From Candidatus Hydrothermarchaeota archaeon (GTDB lineage Archaea > Hydrothermarchaeota > Hydrothermarchaeia > Hydrothermarchaeales > WAQR01), in assembly GCA_015520145.1 (NCBI GenBank), contig WAQR01000245.1, forward strand, positions 1 to 5,574: a stretch of DNA of 5,574 nucleotides, written 5' to 3'. The position numbers and the translations under genes are program-made. Of the stretch, positions 1 to 5,441 are shown piece by piece (position 1 is the first letter of the stretch; each line of letters begins with the position of its first letter). The notes under the pieces were generated by a model. It ran no database searches. It was not told where the DNA came from and saw only the letters and a program-made list of their open reading frames with translations.

Positions 1-1547
1 AGGTATCTGCTTGATCCCGGGCCGAACTGGAAGTCGCAAAGCTTCTTTAAGGCCTCGATTTGCCGGTCTTTTTGACCCCTTCTTATCGGCTCAAACCCTT
101 CCAGCCTGTCTCTCACCTCACACTCCAGTTTTTTAAGCGATTCGTCTAAAAGCACATCCTCAAAGGCCGTCAAATGGATATCAAGTGCCCTGCATATGTC
201 CTGGTATGCACCGCCTACATGTGCTATAATCTCGGTTTTTGATTTTTCCATGTAGTCTTTTATGAGTGATACCGCGATGTCCTTCTCCTCAGCTGACCAG
301 TGCCCTGTTACAGGGGTATCATAATGGGCAGCCGGGAATACGCACTCAAGTTCCCGCGGGACGATCCCCAGAGGAGAGGTGAGAACTACCTCGTGAACAA
401 GACCTATCCTGCCCTTCGCCCCTCTTTTTATATATCTTTGAAATTGGCGGTGGGACTTTGATTTTGAATATGGCTTTTTCTTGGAGCAGGGGAGGAGTAC
501 TGTAAGTTTTGCGTCATCCGGCGGCCTGTAACGTGTCTTTATCCTCGCACGCCATCTTTCAATTTCCGGACGGTTTAGTGATTCCGCTGTTATCGCGGCC
601 ATCTTCCTGGCAGATATCGGAGTGTACCGCTCCAGAAAATCCTGTTTCTCCCTGTCAAGTATCCTGAGCATTGACATTGACCTCACACTGCATGAACTCG
701 TTTCTTCTACGAGATTTCTAAGTGCACCGCCCCTAATCGCCTCTCTAATCTCTTTTATAATCCTGAAAGCGGTGTAGAAATTGTGGCATGCGATACCATG
801 AAAATCACCGGCGAGGTCATCGGGATCTTTATCTCTACAGACACCGCATGTACACGGTATCTCTCTAATCTCATCCAGATGAAAAGACCCTCTTGAAGTA
901 ACTATCCTGTTATCACATGCCTCCATTATGCAGCCTGATACATCGAATAGGTCAATACCCATATATGAGAGGATGTAGAACATCTTTGGTGGTGCTGACG
1001 GGAGATACAGGGCAGTATTTGGAGATACCGTCTCCCTGATACCTGTTATTATCTCGACTGCAAGTCTCGGGTTTCTTATCAGTTTCGCTCCGTCTGCGAT
1101 GACGAGAATCGGGCGGTCTTTTAAGGCATTTGCTGCCTCTTTCCTCAGCCCTGGATATTTTGAACCGTGAATTACAGCACCCATCCCGGGATGTTCTCCT
1201 GCTGATTTTAATGTCCTATCAACTGCCAGCCTGGCGATTTCCTCAGGTACATCAAAACCGACAGGAAAATCCGGCAGTATCCTGAATACCCCGTCAGGGA
1301 CAGTATCACCTGTTCCACCAGTAATGCCGTCCCTGTCAGGGTGAAAAAGGCTTTTGCAGTAATAAACTACATTCTTTTTTGATTTGTATCTTTTATATTT
1401 CTCTCCCGATGCCAGGTATAGGTCATGCCTGAATTTCATGTCATCATCTATTAAAGGAAAAAATAGAGCTGGCGTGCTTATCCTCCTCTCGAAGTGCAGG
1501 ATACAGAGCCTTGCAGGACCGTCATGTTTGATAATTTCAAGTATCAT
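1..1547 (-). CDS. arcS: Archaeosine synthase ArcS (TgtA2), 3'-truncated by window edge
   Basis: 515 codons are open from the ATG at 1547 to the window edge; the stop and C-terminus lie outside. The product modifies G15 in the tRNA D-loop. ArcS acts on the preQ0 nucleotide placed by archaeal TGT; in the current scheme (established knowledge) it attaches lysine, and the radical-SAM partner RaSEA then cleaves the adduct to archaeosine. Seen in sequence: a TGT-like N-terminal part (about 1-340) with a zinc site of Cys232, Cys234, Cys237 and probably His255 (HNFY context). It is followed by the ArcS-specific motif P-C-x3-K-P-Y-x2-S-x2-H, matched completely at Pro353-Cys354, Lys358-Pro359-Tyr360, Ser363 and His366. 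A PUA domain normally follows and would be beyond the edge. Start choice: an in-frame TAA lies shortly upstream with no ATG, GTG or TTG start between that fits better than 1547. No SD is visible, and a TATA-like box about 25 bp upstream suggests a leaderless mRNA. Divergent from cooC. Family assignment is very secure. Confidence 0.94.
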   Translation of the reverse strand, partial: MILEIIKHDGPARLCILHFERRISTPALFFPLIDDDMKFRHDLYLASGEKYKRYKSKKNVVYYCKSLFHPDRDGITGGTGDTVPDGVFRILPDFPVGFDVPEEIARLAVDRTLKSAGEHPGMGAVIHGSKYPGLRKEAANALKDRPILVIADGAKLIRNPRLAVEIITGIRETVSPNTALYLPSAPPKMFYILSYMGIDLFDVSGCIMEACDNRIVTSRGSFHLDEIREIPCTCGVCRDKDPDDLAGDFHGIACHNFYTAFRIIKEIREAIRGGALRNLVEETSSCSVRSMSMLRILDREKQDFLERYTPISARKMAAITAESLNRPEIERWRARIKTRYRPPDDAKLTVLLPCSKKKPYSKSKSHRQFQRYIKRGAKGRIGLVHEVVLTSPLGIVPRELECVFPAAHYDTPVTGHWSAEEKDIAVSLIKDYMEKSKTEIIAHVGGAYQDICRALDIHLTAFEDVLLDESLKKLECEVRDRLEGFEPIRRGQKDRQIEALKKLCDFQFGPGSSRY

Positions 1548-1570
1548 GTAAAACCCTTTAAATACCTTCA

Positions 1571-1580
1571 GATATATTTA
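1571..1580. promoter_or_regulatory. AT-rich TATA-like box, possibly shared by arcS (-) and cooC (+)
   Basis: The box reads GATATATTTA on the plus strand and TAAATATATC on the minus strand. Its centre is about 28 bp from the arcS ATG, so initiation about 25 bp away would give a leaderless or nearly leaderless arcS mRNA, which fits the missing SD. In the other direction, initiation about 25 bp away falls near 1601 and leaves a leader of roughly 23 nt that contains the GAGGTG site of cooC. This is inferred from spacing and composition only; no BRE is convincing enough to assign. Two overlapping but separate boxes within 1571-1595 are also possible. Confidence 0.55.
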
Positions 1581-1595
1581 GATTAATTTAGATTA
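1576..1595. repeat. 10-bp perfect tandem repeat in the arcS/cooC promoter region
   Basis: ATTTAGATTA occurs twice head to tail (1576-1585 and 1586-1595). The 10-bp period is close to one DNA turn, so two proteins bound here would sit on the same face of the helix. It overlaps the TATA-like box and lies between the two divergent genes. It may be an operator or only low-complexity promoter DNA. Confidence 0.6.
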
Positions 1596-1610
1596 TCAAC
1601 ACTAAAATTA

Positions 1611-1616
1611 GAGGTG
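1611..1616 (+). promoter_or_regulatory. Shine-Dalgarno site of cooC
   Basis: GAGGTG is complementary to the usual archaeal 16S rRNA 3' end (anti-SD CACCTCC) and lies 7 nt before the ATG at 1624. It fixes that start codon. Confidence 0.85.
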
Positions 1617-1623
1617 TCAATAT

Positions 1624-2364
1624 ATGAAGATTGCGATATCAGGCAAAGGCGGAGTAGGAAAGACCACGATATCAGGTACACTTGCCAGGGTCTTCTCAAG
1701 CCGTGGGAAGAAGGTGATTGCAGTTGACTCCGATCCTTCCATGAACCTGCATACTGCGTTAGGGGTCGAAAATCCGATTCCTGTTTCAAGACTCAAGGAC
1801 CTCATAAAAGAGAGGGCGGTGATATCGGACGGCATATTCAGGATGAATCCAAAGGTCGACGACATCCTGGACAGGTACTCGATAGGGATTGAAAATGTCA
1901 GGCTCATAGTAATGGGTACTGTCGATAAAGGCGGCGGCGGATGCATCTGCCCGGAAAATACCTTTCTGTCAGCCCTTTTAAGGCATCTTGTATTGAAACG
2001 TGACGAGATCCTGATACTCGATACAGAAGCCGGGATAGAACATCTTGGACGAAAAACCGCTGCACACTTTGATCTGATGCTGGTCGTCATTGAACCCAGC
2101 GCAAAAGCAGTAGAAACTGCAAACAGGATATATGAACTCTCAAAAGAGATAGGGATAAAAGATGTCCTTGCCATTGGAAACAAGGTATCGTCAGACGATC
2201 AAAGAGACTTTATTAAAAATAACATAAAGTTCGGGATACTGGGATACATACCTTTTGACACAAAAGTGACAAGTGCAGATATCTTAAATAATGCCCTTTT
2301 TAATACCCCCAACTCAGACGCACTAAAATCAATAGAGGCCATCGCAGATAAGATCACAAAATGA
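1624..2364 (+). CDS. cooC: CooC-type nickel-inserting ATPase for CO dehydrogenase maturation
   Basis: A 246-residue cytoplasmic P-loop ATPase of the SIMIBI/MinD class. Known role of the family: ATP-dependent dimerisation and Ni(II) binding to deliver nickel to the C-cluster of CO dehydrogenase, here presumably the CODH/ACS complex of the Wood-Ljungdahl pathway. Seen in sequence: deviant Walker A at residues 7-15 (GKGGVGKTT) with signature Lys8 and Walker Lys13; VDSDPSMNL with Asp35 and Asp37; the diagnostic CxC nickel motif Cys107-Ile-Cys109 after a glycine run; switch II DTEAGIEHLGR from Asp133; base-recognition Asn186-Lys187. Length is normal for CooC. The start is supported by GAGGTG 7 nt upstream. 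It stands alone here: no CODH/ACS subunit genes are in the window, its left neighbour is divergent arcS, and its right neighbour is convergent. NifH-like or MinD-like paralogues are excluded by the CxC motif in the typical CooC context. Confidence 0.93.
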   Translation: MKIAISGKGGVGKTTISGTLARVFSSRGKKVIAVDSDPSMNLHTALGVENPIPVSRLKDLIKERAVISDGIFRMNPKVDDILDRYSIGIENVRLIVMGTVDKGGGGCICPENTFLSALLRHLVLKRDEILILDTEAGIEHLGRKTAAHFDLMLVVIEPSAKAVETANRIYELSKEIGIKDVLAIGNKVSSDDQRDFIKNNIKFGILGYIPFDTKVTSADILNNALFNTPNSDALKSIEAIADKITK

Positions 2365-2373
2365 ATGGAGGCA

Positions 2374-2394
2374 GGAAGGGATACGTTCCCTTCC
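2374..2394. terminator. Hairpin in the convergent gap after cooC, possible terminator or mRNA 3'-end structure
   Basis: A perfect 8-bp inverted repeat GGAAGGGA / TCCCTTCC with a 5-nt loop TACGT starts 10 nt after the cooC stop. It is usable in both directions and lies between convergent genes. No T-tract follows it, and archaeal RNA polymerase usually terminates at T-runs rather than hairpins, so 3'-end stabilisation is as likely as termination. Structure clear, function inferred. Confidence 0.5.
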
Positions 2395-2404
2395 AGCTCT
2401 GGAA
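2391..2404. repeat. Second inverted repeat sharing an arm with the hairpin
   Basis: TTCCAG / CTGGAA are perfect inverted copies separated by CT. As RNA, the realistic form is a 5-bp stem with a 4-nt loop. The left arm uses TTCC, which is also the 3' arm of the 2374-2394 hairpin, so the two stems exclude each other. Confidence 0.5.
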
Positions 2405-2405
2405 T

Positions 2406-2429
2406 CAGACATTCATTCAGACATTCATT
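2406..2429. repeat. Perfect 12-bp tandem duplication over the 3' end of the 76-residue gene
   Basis: CAGACATTCATT occurs at 2406-2417 and again at 2418-2429. On the minus strand the duplicated unit includes the end of the coding sequence (Met-Asn-Val) and the TGA, so a second in-frame Met-Asn-Val-TGA follows the real stop directly. Confidence 0.9.
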
Positions 2430-2647
2430 ACATCCATGACCTTCCTCCACTTGTTTCCCTGCATTTCCATTACCCAGACTTTCTTAACTTTGGGATTTGA
2501 CTTTGCAAGGTTGATCACTTCGTCCTGGGTCGGCATGGTGTCTACCTTCTTCAATGTTACAAATCTTTTGGCTTCAACGCCTTTCATCTCTTTCCCTTTA
2601 ATTTTTACATCTCTTCCAAGATATTCCAATCCATTTACATAGTACAT
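2417..2647 (-). CDS. Small basic protein of unknown function (76 aa)
   Basis: I do not recognise this protein. It has 76 residues, is rich in Lys and Val, and has no signal peptide, membrane segment or Cys pair, so it is probably soluble and cytoplasmic. The pattern suggests a compact alpha/beta fold: a basic N-terminal part, a strand near RFVTLKKV (28-35), a helix beginning at TQDEV (40-44), a strand KVWVMEM (56-62), then a basic tail. A strong SD (AGGAGGTT) lies about 9 nt before the ATG, and a TATA-like box lies about 25 bp before the likely transcript start, so the gene has its own promoter. It is convergent with cooC and divergent from the PAC2 gene. The opposite strand is also open across this stretch (2361-2642), but that reading overlaps the cooC stop, has no SD and gives an F/T/L-rich product typical of an antisense shadow. 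Confidence refers to its being a real gene. Confidence 0.72.
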   Translation of the reverse strand: MYYVNGLEYLGRDVKIKGKEMKGVEAKRFVTLKKVDTMPTQDEVINLAKSNPKVKKVWVMEMQGNKWRKVMDVMNV

Positions 2648-2656
2648 ATTATCCCT

Positions 2657-2664
2657 AACCTCCT
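2657..2664 (-). promoter_or_regulatory. Shine-Dalgarno site of the 76-residue gene
   Basis: On the minus strand AGGAGGTT lies 9 nt before the ATG at 2647. It is the main argument for coding on this strand rather than the other. Confidence 0.75.
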
Positions 2665-2693
2665 GATATGATATTATCTTCTAGGATTAAAGG

Positions 2694-2703
2694 AGTATAA
2701 AAA
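2694..2703 (-). promoter_or_regulatory. TATA-like box for the 76-residue gene
   Basis: On the minus strand this reads CTTTTTATAC. Initiation about 25 bp downstream (near 2673) would give a leader of about 26 nt that includes the AGGAGGTT site. Inferred from spacing and composition. Confidence 0.55.
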
Positions 2704-2739
2704 GATTTCTAAGGAACGGTGACCTCAAACATGCGAATA

Positions 2740-2747
2740 TTTATATC
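2740..2747 (+). promoter_or_regulatory. TATA-like box for the PAC2-nurA unit
   Basis: TTTATATC is a close archaeal TATA match. Its centre is about 28 bp before the ATG at 2772, so the transcript would start nearly at the start codon. This fits the absence of any SD before 2772 and suggests a leaderless first gene. Confidence 0.65.
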
Positions 2748-2771
2748 TCCCGGCTTAAAAACTAATCTTAG

Positions 2772-3512
2772 ATGGTAAAAATGGTCGAGATAAAGATACA
2801 CAAGTTCAAGGACATGGATCTTAGGGGTGCTACAATAATCAGCGGGTTTCCAACCGCCGGGCTGGTCAGCACGATTGCAGCGCACTACCTGATATCAAGC
2901 CTCGAACTCGACCAGATAGGTGCAATTGATTCACACGACTTCCCGCCGGTCTCCATGGTCTATGCAGGAAAACCGAAATTCCCTGCAAGGATCTATGCCG
3001 ACGAGAAGATAAAACTTGTAATATTCCTCTCTGAATTCACGCCTCCACCATTTCTTGCAAGACCTGTCGCAGACATGATGCTTGACTGGGCGAAGAAGAA
3101 CCTGTGTGCCAGGATACTTGCACCCGAAGTCTATATTACCGAGAACCCGGTAGACGTCTCAGCGGTCTATGGAGTCGGGAGCACTGACAGGGCACGGGCA
3201 AAACTTAAGGAACTGGATATCCAGCATCTCGGCAGGGGGATGATAAGCGGGGTCTCTGGAGTTCTGCTAAACCAGTCGAGGCTGAACGGATTTGATACCA
3301 TAATCCTCCTCGCAGAGGCAAGTCATGTTACGCCGTTTGCAAAGTCGGCAGCAAAGATAATCGAGGTCATTCACAGGATCCATCCACCTGTCAAAATCGA
3401 TGTCGAACCACTCTACAAAGAGGCAGAGAAGACAGAAAAGATTATAACAAGACTGAGAGATCAGATAAAATACCTGACAAAACCTGAGCCAGAACCCGAC
3501 ATGTACCGCTAG
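2772..3512 (+). CDS. PAC2-family proteasome assembly chaperone/activator homologue (PbaB-like) with HbYX-like tail
   Basis: 246 residues, soluble. The PAC2 fold is shown by the N-terminal GFPTAGLVSTIAAHYLI block (25-41), the conserved FPP turn (57-59), SEFTPPP (87-93) and the GMISGVSGVLL block (156-166). A charged helix or short coiled coil (about 211-236) and a Pro-Glu-rich linker (238-243) lead to the last three residues Met244-Tyr245-Arg246. These match HbYX (hydrophobic-Tyr-any), the signature by which proteasome activators dock on the 20S alpha ring. Known family: archaeal PbaA/PbaB; PbaB of Pyrococcus has been described as an ATP-independent 20S activator. Inference: this protein binds the 20S proteasome. 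Proteasome genes are not in the window. The start at 2772 fits the TATA spacing; Met4 (2781) is a possible alternative. nurA follows after 21 nt in the same direction. The family call is firm; activator role is inferred. Confidence 0.88.
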   Translation: MVKMVEIKIHKFKDMDLRGATIISGFPTAGLVSTIAAHYLISSLELDQIGAIDSHDFPPVSMVYAGKPKFPARIYADEKIKLVIFLSEFTPPPFLARPVADMMLDWAKKNLCARILAPEVYITENPVDVSAVYGVGSTDRARAKLKELDIQHLGRGMISGVSGVLLNQSRLNGFDTIILLAEASHVTPFAKSAAKIIEVIHRIHPPVKIDVEPLYKEAEKTEKIITRLRDQIKYLTKPEPEPDMYR

Positions 3513-3533
3513 AAAAGGGGGCGTGGTAAATAT

Positions 3534-4571
3534 ATGCTGGACATCACCTTTGAAACCCTTTCAAAGAGAAGGCAGGACATCCAGAAAAAAATCGCCTGCC
3601 TGAAAGACAAAGGAAAAATCGAAAAATACAAAAGCTACTGGAAAGAAGCGGATTTCGAAAGACATGCAGCGGTAATCGGGGCAGAAGACGGCAGCATCAA
3701 TCACCAGAAATACAAGAGCATCATCCTGTACGCAGTCAACGCGTCTGCCGTCGTGCTCGACAAAAAGATAAGAGAATCAAAATTTGCAGACATCGACATA
3801 CTCTACCCCTACAGGGACGTCAGTGACCGCCTTGACATATACCGCACAATCTTCGAGTTCAAGGCCAGTATTGAGGTAATAGATGAAGTTGACCTATTCC
3901 TTGTGGACGGCTCGATTTACAGCGACCTGATAACTCCAAGAAACCCTGCTGCTGACCTGTCCCAGGACGAGCGCTGTGAGGTAGAGAAGTTTTTGCCCAA
4001 AATCGAAGAAGACGAAACAGTCCAGATCATATCAAAAACGCTTGCAGACAGGATAGACGGCAGAAACAGGTTTAAGAAGATTGTGTACCTGGAGTACCTC
4101 GAATACCTTACGGCCATCAAAAGGTTCATCGAAAAGGGGAGAGGTAAGATAGTTGGAGTCTCTAAAACGTCCACCAGGTCGTCGTTTCAGGAAGGTATGC
4201 CTGACATCGCCATATTTGACGAGGTCTCGCAGATGCCAGGCTACGGGTTTGCAGATGAGAAGGTTAAGGTCCTGGAGAAAAGATTCCCGGTATATGGAGA
4301 ATTTTTCAATAGCCTTGTGCCTACCTTCACATATTTCTATGCCAGGCTCGAAAAGAACAAAGGCGTGCTGCTGATGGACGTCCCGGGAGACATTAAGGAA
4401 AAAGAGATTAAAGACCTCTTAAATAAGATAAGCAGCATCAGTATTGACGGATACCCATACCTTTTGAGAAAGGCACACAAAAACGTTGTGATAAAAAACA
4501 GGGATATCGACAGGTTTGCGGCATCACTTGGCATAAAAGAAAGGACTGGCAGGGGCGCGCTTGCATGGTAA
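3534..4571 (+). CDS. nurA: NurA-family 5'-3' nuclease (DNA end resection)
   Basis: 345 residues, in the usual NurA range. In archaea NurA, with the HerA hexameric helicase and Mre11-Rad50, resects double-strand break ends into 3' tails for RadA recombination; it needs Mn(II) (established knowledge). Seen in sequence: a charged helical N-terminus (about 5-45); the first acidic motif Glu51-Asp52-Gly53-Ser54; the second at Leu123-Val-Asp125-Gly-Ser127, both typical NurA metal-ligand positions; VGVSKTSTRS (207-216) with the conserved Lys211; and the C-terminal GYPYLLRKAHKNVVI block (306-320) with Tyr307/Tyr309 and His315. An acidic residue near 107-115 probably supplies the intervening Glu ligand, but I cannot fix which. 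The ATG at 3534 follows the PAC2 stop by 21 nt; the upstream sequence is G-rich (GGGGG 3517-3521) but the SD is weak. No herA, mre11 or rad50 is in the window. It is convergent with the CBS gene, with only 18 nt between stops. Confidence 0.87.
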   Translation: MLDITFETLSKRRQDIQKKIACLKDKGKIEKYKSYWKEADFERHAAVIGAEDGSINHQKYKSIILYAVNASAVVLDKKIRESKFADIDILYPYRDVSDRLDIYRTIFEFKASIEVIDEVDLFLVDGSIYSDLITPRNPAADLSQDERCEVEKFLPKIEEDETVQIISKTLADRIDGRNRFKKIVYLEYLEYLTAIKRFIEKGRGKIVGVSKTSTRSSFQEGMPDIAIFDEVSQMPGYGFADEKVKVLEKRFPVYGEFFNSLVPTFTYFYARLEKNKGVLLMDVPGDIKEKEIKDLLNKISSISIDGYPYLLRKAHKNVVIKNRDIDRFAASLGIKERTGRGALAW

Positions 4572-4589
4572 TAAAGAAATGCTAAATTG

Positions 4590-5420
4590 CTAAATGGCCT
4601 TTAAGAGGTCAACATCTTTGATAAGCCCGATAATATTGCCCTCTGCATTGATTATTGGTATCTGCTCGACTTTTGATCTTGCCATCTTCTTTGCACAATC
4701 AGAGACCGATGTTTTTTTAGTTGCTGTCACGACACTTTTGACCATACATTCCTTTACAGGTATATCAGGGACTTCCAGCCTTTTCTTTGTGATATATATC
4801 ACGTTTTTGCTGTCCCAGCCCCACGAATCTCCTTCTGTTCCACCTGACATCTCTGATTTCTTGGTCTCTTCTCTAATCATTGAAACCTTAAGCAGGTCTG
4901 TATCTGCGATTATACCTACAAGTTTTCCGTCAGAATTTAGCACAGGCAGCGCCCTGCTCCTGGAGAGCCTCATTATATCGTATGTAACCTTAAGCGGGGT
5001 TCCTTCCCATATCGAAGTAACCTGCCTATCAATATACTTACTAATCGGGTCGTCAATCTTCGTCCTGGCGATCGCCCTCCAGACAATATCGCTTGTAGTA
5101 ACGATTCCCAGGAGTTTGCTGTTCTCAACCACAGGAAGTCTCCTAAATTTATTTTTTAATAGTATTCGGGCAGCCTCTTTGATATCCGCATCAGGACGAA
5201 TGGTTGTAACATCCCTGGTCATCAATATCGCCAGCTGAGACTCGTCAGGATGTCTGGAGAAGTCTCGCCTCGTTACAACACCAATGAGTTCTTTTGTACC
5301 TTTTTTCACAATCGGCATCCCGGAGATGCGGTTTTTTATGATGGTATCCAACGCCTCAGACGCGCTGCCTGGTACTTCACCATACACTACATTCTCTGTC
5401 ATGATATCTTTAACTTTCAT
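4590..5420 (-). CDS. Four-CBS-domain protein (two Bateman modules)
   Basis: 276 residues, consisting almost only of CBS domains: CBS1 about 1-56, CBS2 63-117, CBS3 124-181, CBS4 219-276. A 37-residue linker (182-218) lies between CBS3 and CBS4 and contains a Gly/Ser/Trp-rich stretch (191-203). CBS pairs bind adenine nucleotides or related ligands and act as sensors. The ribose-contact motif G-h-h-T/S-x-x-D is intact in CBS1 (Gly47 to Asp53, Thr50) and CBS2 (Gly105 to Asp111, Thr108), but Thr is replaced by Ala172 in CBS3 and Lys268 in CBS4. No enzyme or DNA-binding domain is attached, so it probably regulates a partner. Start: ATG at 5420 with GGAGGT 7 nt upstream. It follows a UspA gene after 21 nt on the same strand, suggesting co-transcription and a shared stress or energy-sensing role. 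Ligand and partner are unknown. Confidence 0.92.
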   Translation of the reverse strand: MKVKDIMTENVVYGEVPGSASEALDTIIKNRISGMPIVKKGTKELIGVVTRRDFSRHPDESQLAILMTRDVTTIRPDADIKEAARILLKNKFRRLPVVENSKLLGIVTTSDIVWRAIARTKIDDPISKYIDRQVTSIWEGTPLKVTYDIMRLSRSRALPVLNSDGKLVGIIADTDLLKVSMIREETKKSEMSGGTEGDSWGWDSKNVIYITKKRLEVPDIPVKECMVKSVVTATKKTSVSDCAKKMARSKVEQIPIINAEGNIIGLIKDVDLLKAI

Positions 5421-5427
5421 TTAAGAA

Positions 5428-5433
5428 ACCTCC
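5428..5433 (-). promoter_or_regulatory. Shine-Dalgarno site of the four-CBS gene
   Basis: On the minus strand GGAGGT lies 7 nt before the ATG at 5420 and fixes the start. It sits wholly within the 21-nt gap after the usp stop. Confidence 0.85.
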
Positions 5434-5440
5434 AAAAAAA
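5434..5440 (-). terminator. T7 tract between usp and the four-CBS gene, possible partial terminator
   Basis: On the minus strand seven T residues follow the usp stop after one base and run straight into the GGAGGT site. T-runs are the main intrinsic terminator of archaeal RNA polymerase, so part of the usp transcripts may end here. A seven-T run is modest and could equally be a chance A/T run in a short spacer. Confidence 0.35.
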
Positions 5441-5441
5441 G

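Noticed and set aside
1617..2183. Long open frame (188 codons) on the minus strand within cooC
   Set aside because: It is antisense to a gene with a full set of CooC motifs, and its Ser/Phe/Arg-rich product resembles no family; a shadow frame.
2199..2450. Minus-strand 83-codon frame across the cooC 3' end
   Set aside because: It overlaps cooC antisense and the 3' end of the 76-residue gene in another frame, with no SD.
2361..2642. Plus-strand open frame of 93 codons opposite the 76-residue gene
   Set aside because: It starts inside the cooC stop region, has no SD or promoter of its own and gives an F/T/L-rich product. The minus-strand reading has an SD, a TATA-like box and a normal composition.
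2648..2771. Possible small RNA (C/D box type) in the divergent intergenic region
   Set aside because: No convincing RTGATGA and CTGA pair with proper spacing on either strand; two TATA-like boxes and an SD explain the conserved-looking parts.
4572..4589. Imperfect direct repeat GCTAAATT/GCTAAATG at the nurA/CBS convergent junction (extending slightly past the gap)
   Set aside because: Two 8-base near copies in AT-rich DNA are within chance, and one runs into the CBS stop codon; no T-tract or stem supports a terminator.
4594..5238. Plus-strand open frame (214 codons) across the four-CBS gene
   Set aside because: The hydrophobic, Ser/Ile/Leu-rich product is what the antisense of CBS codons yields. 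No SD or promoter is seen and the CBS gene is unambiguous.
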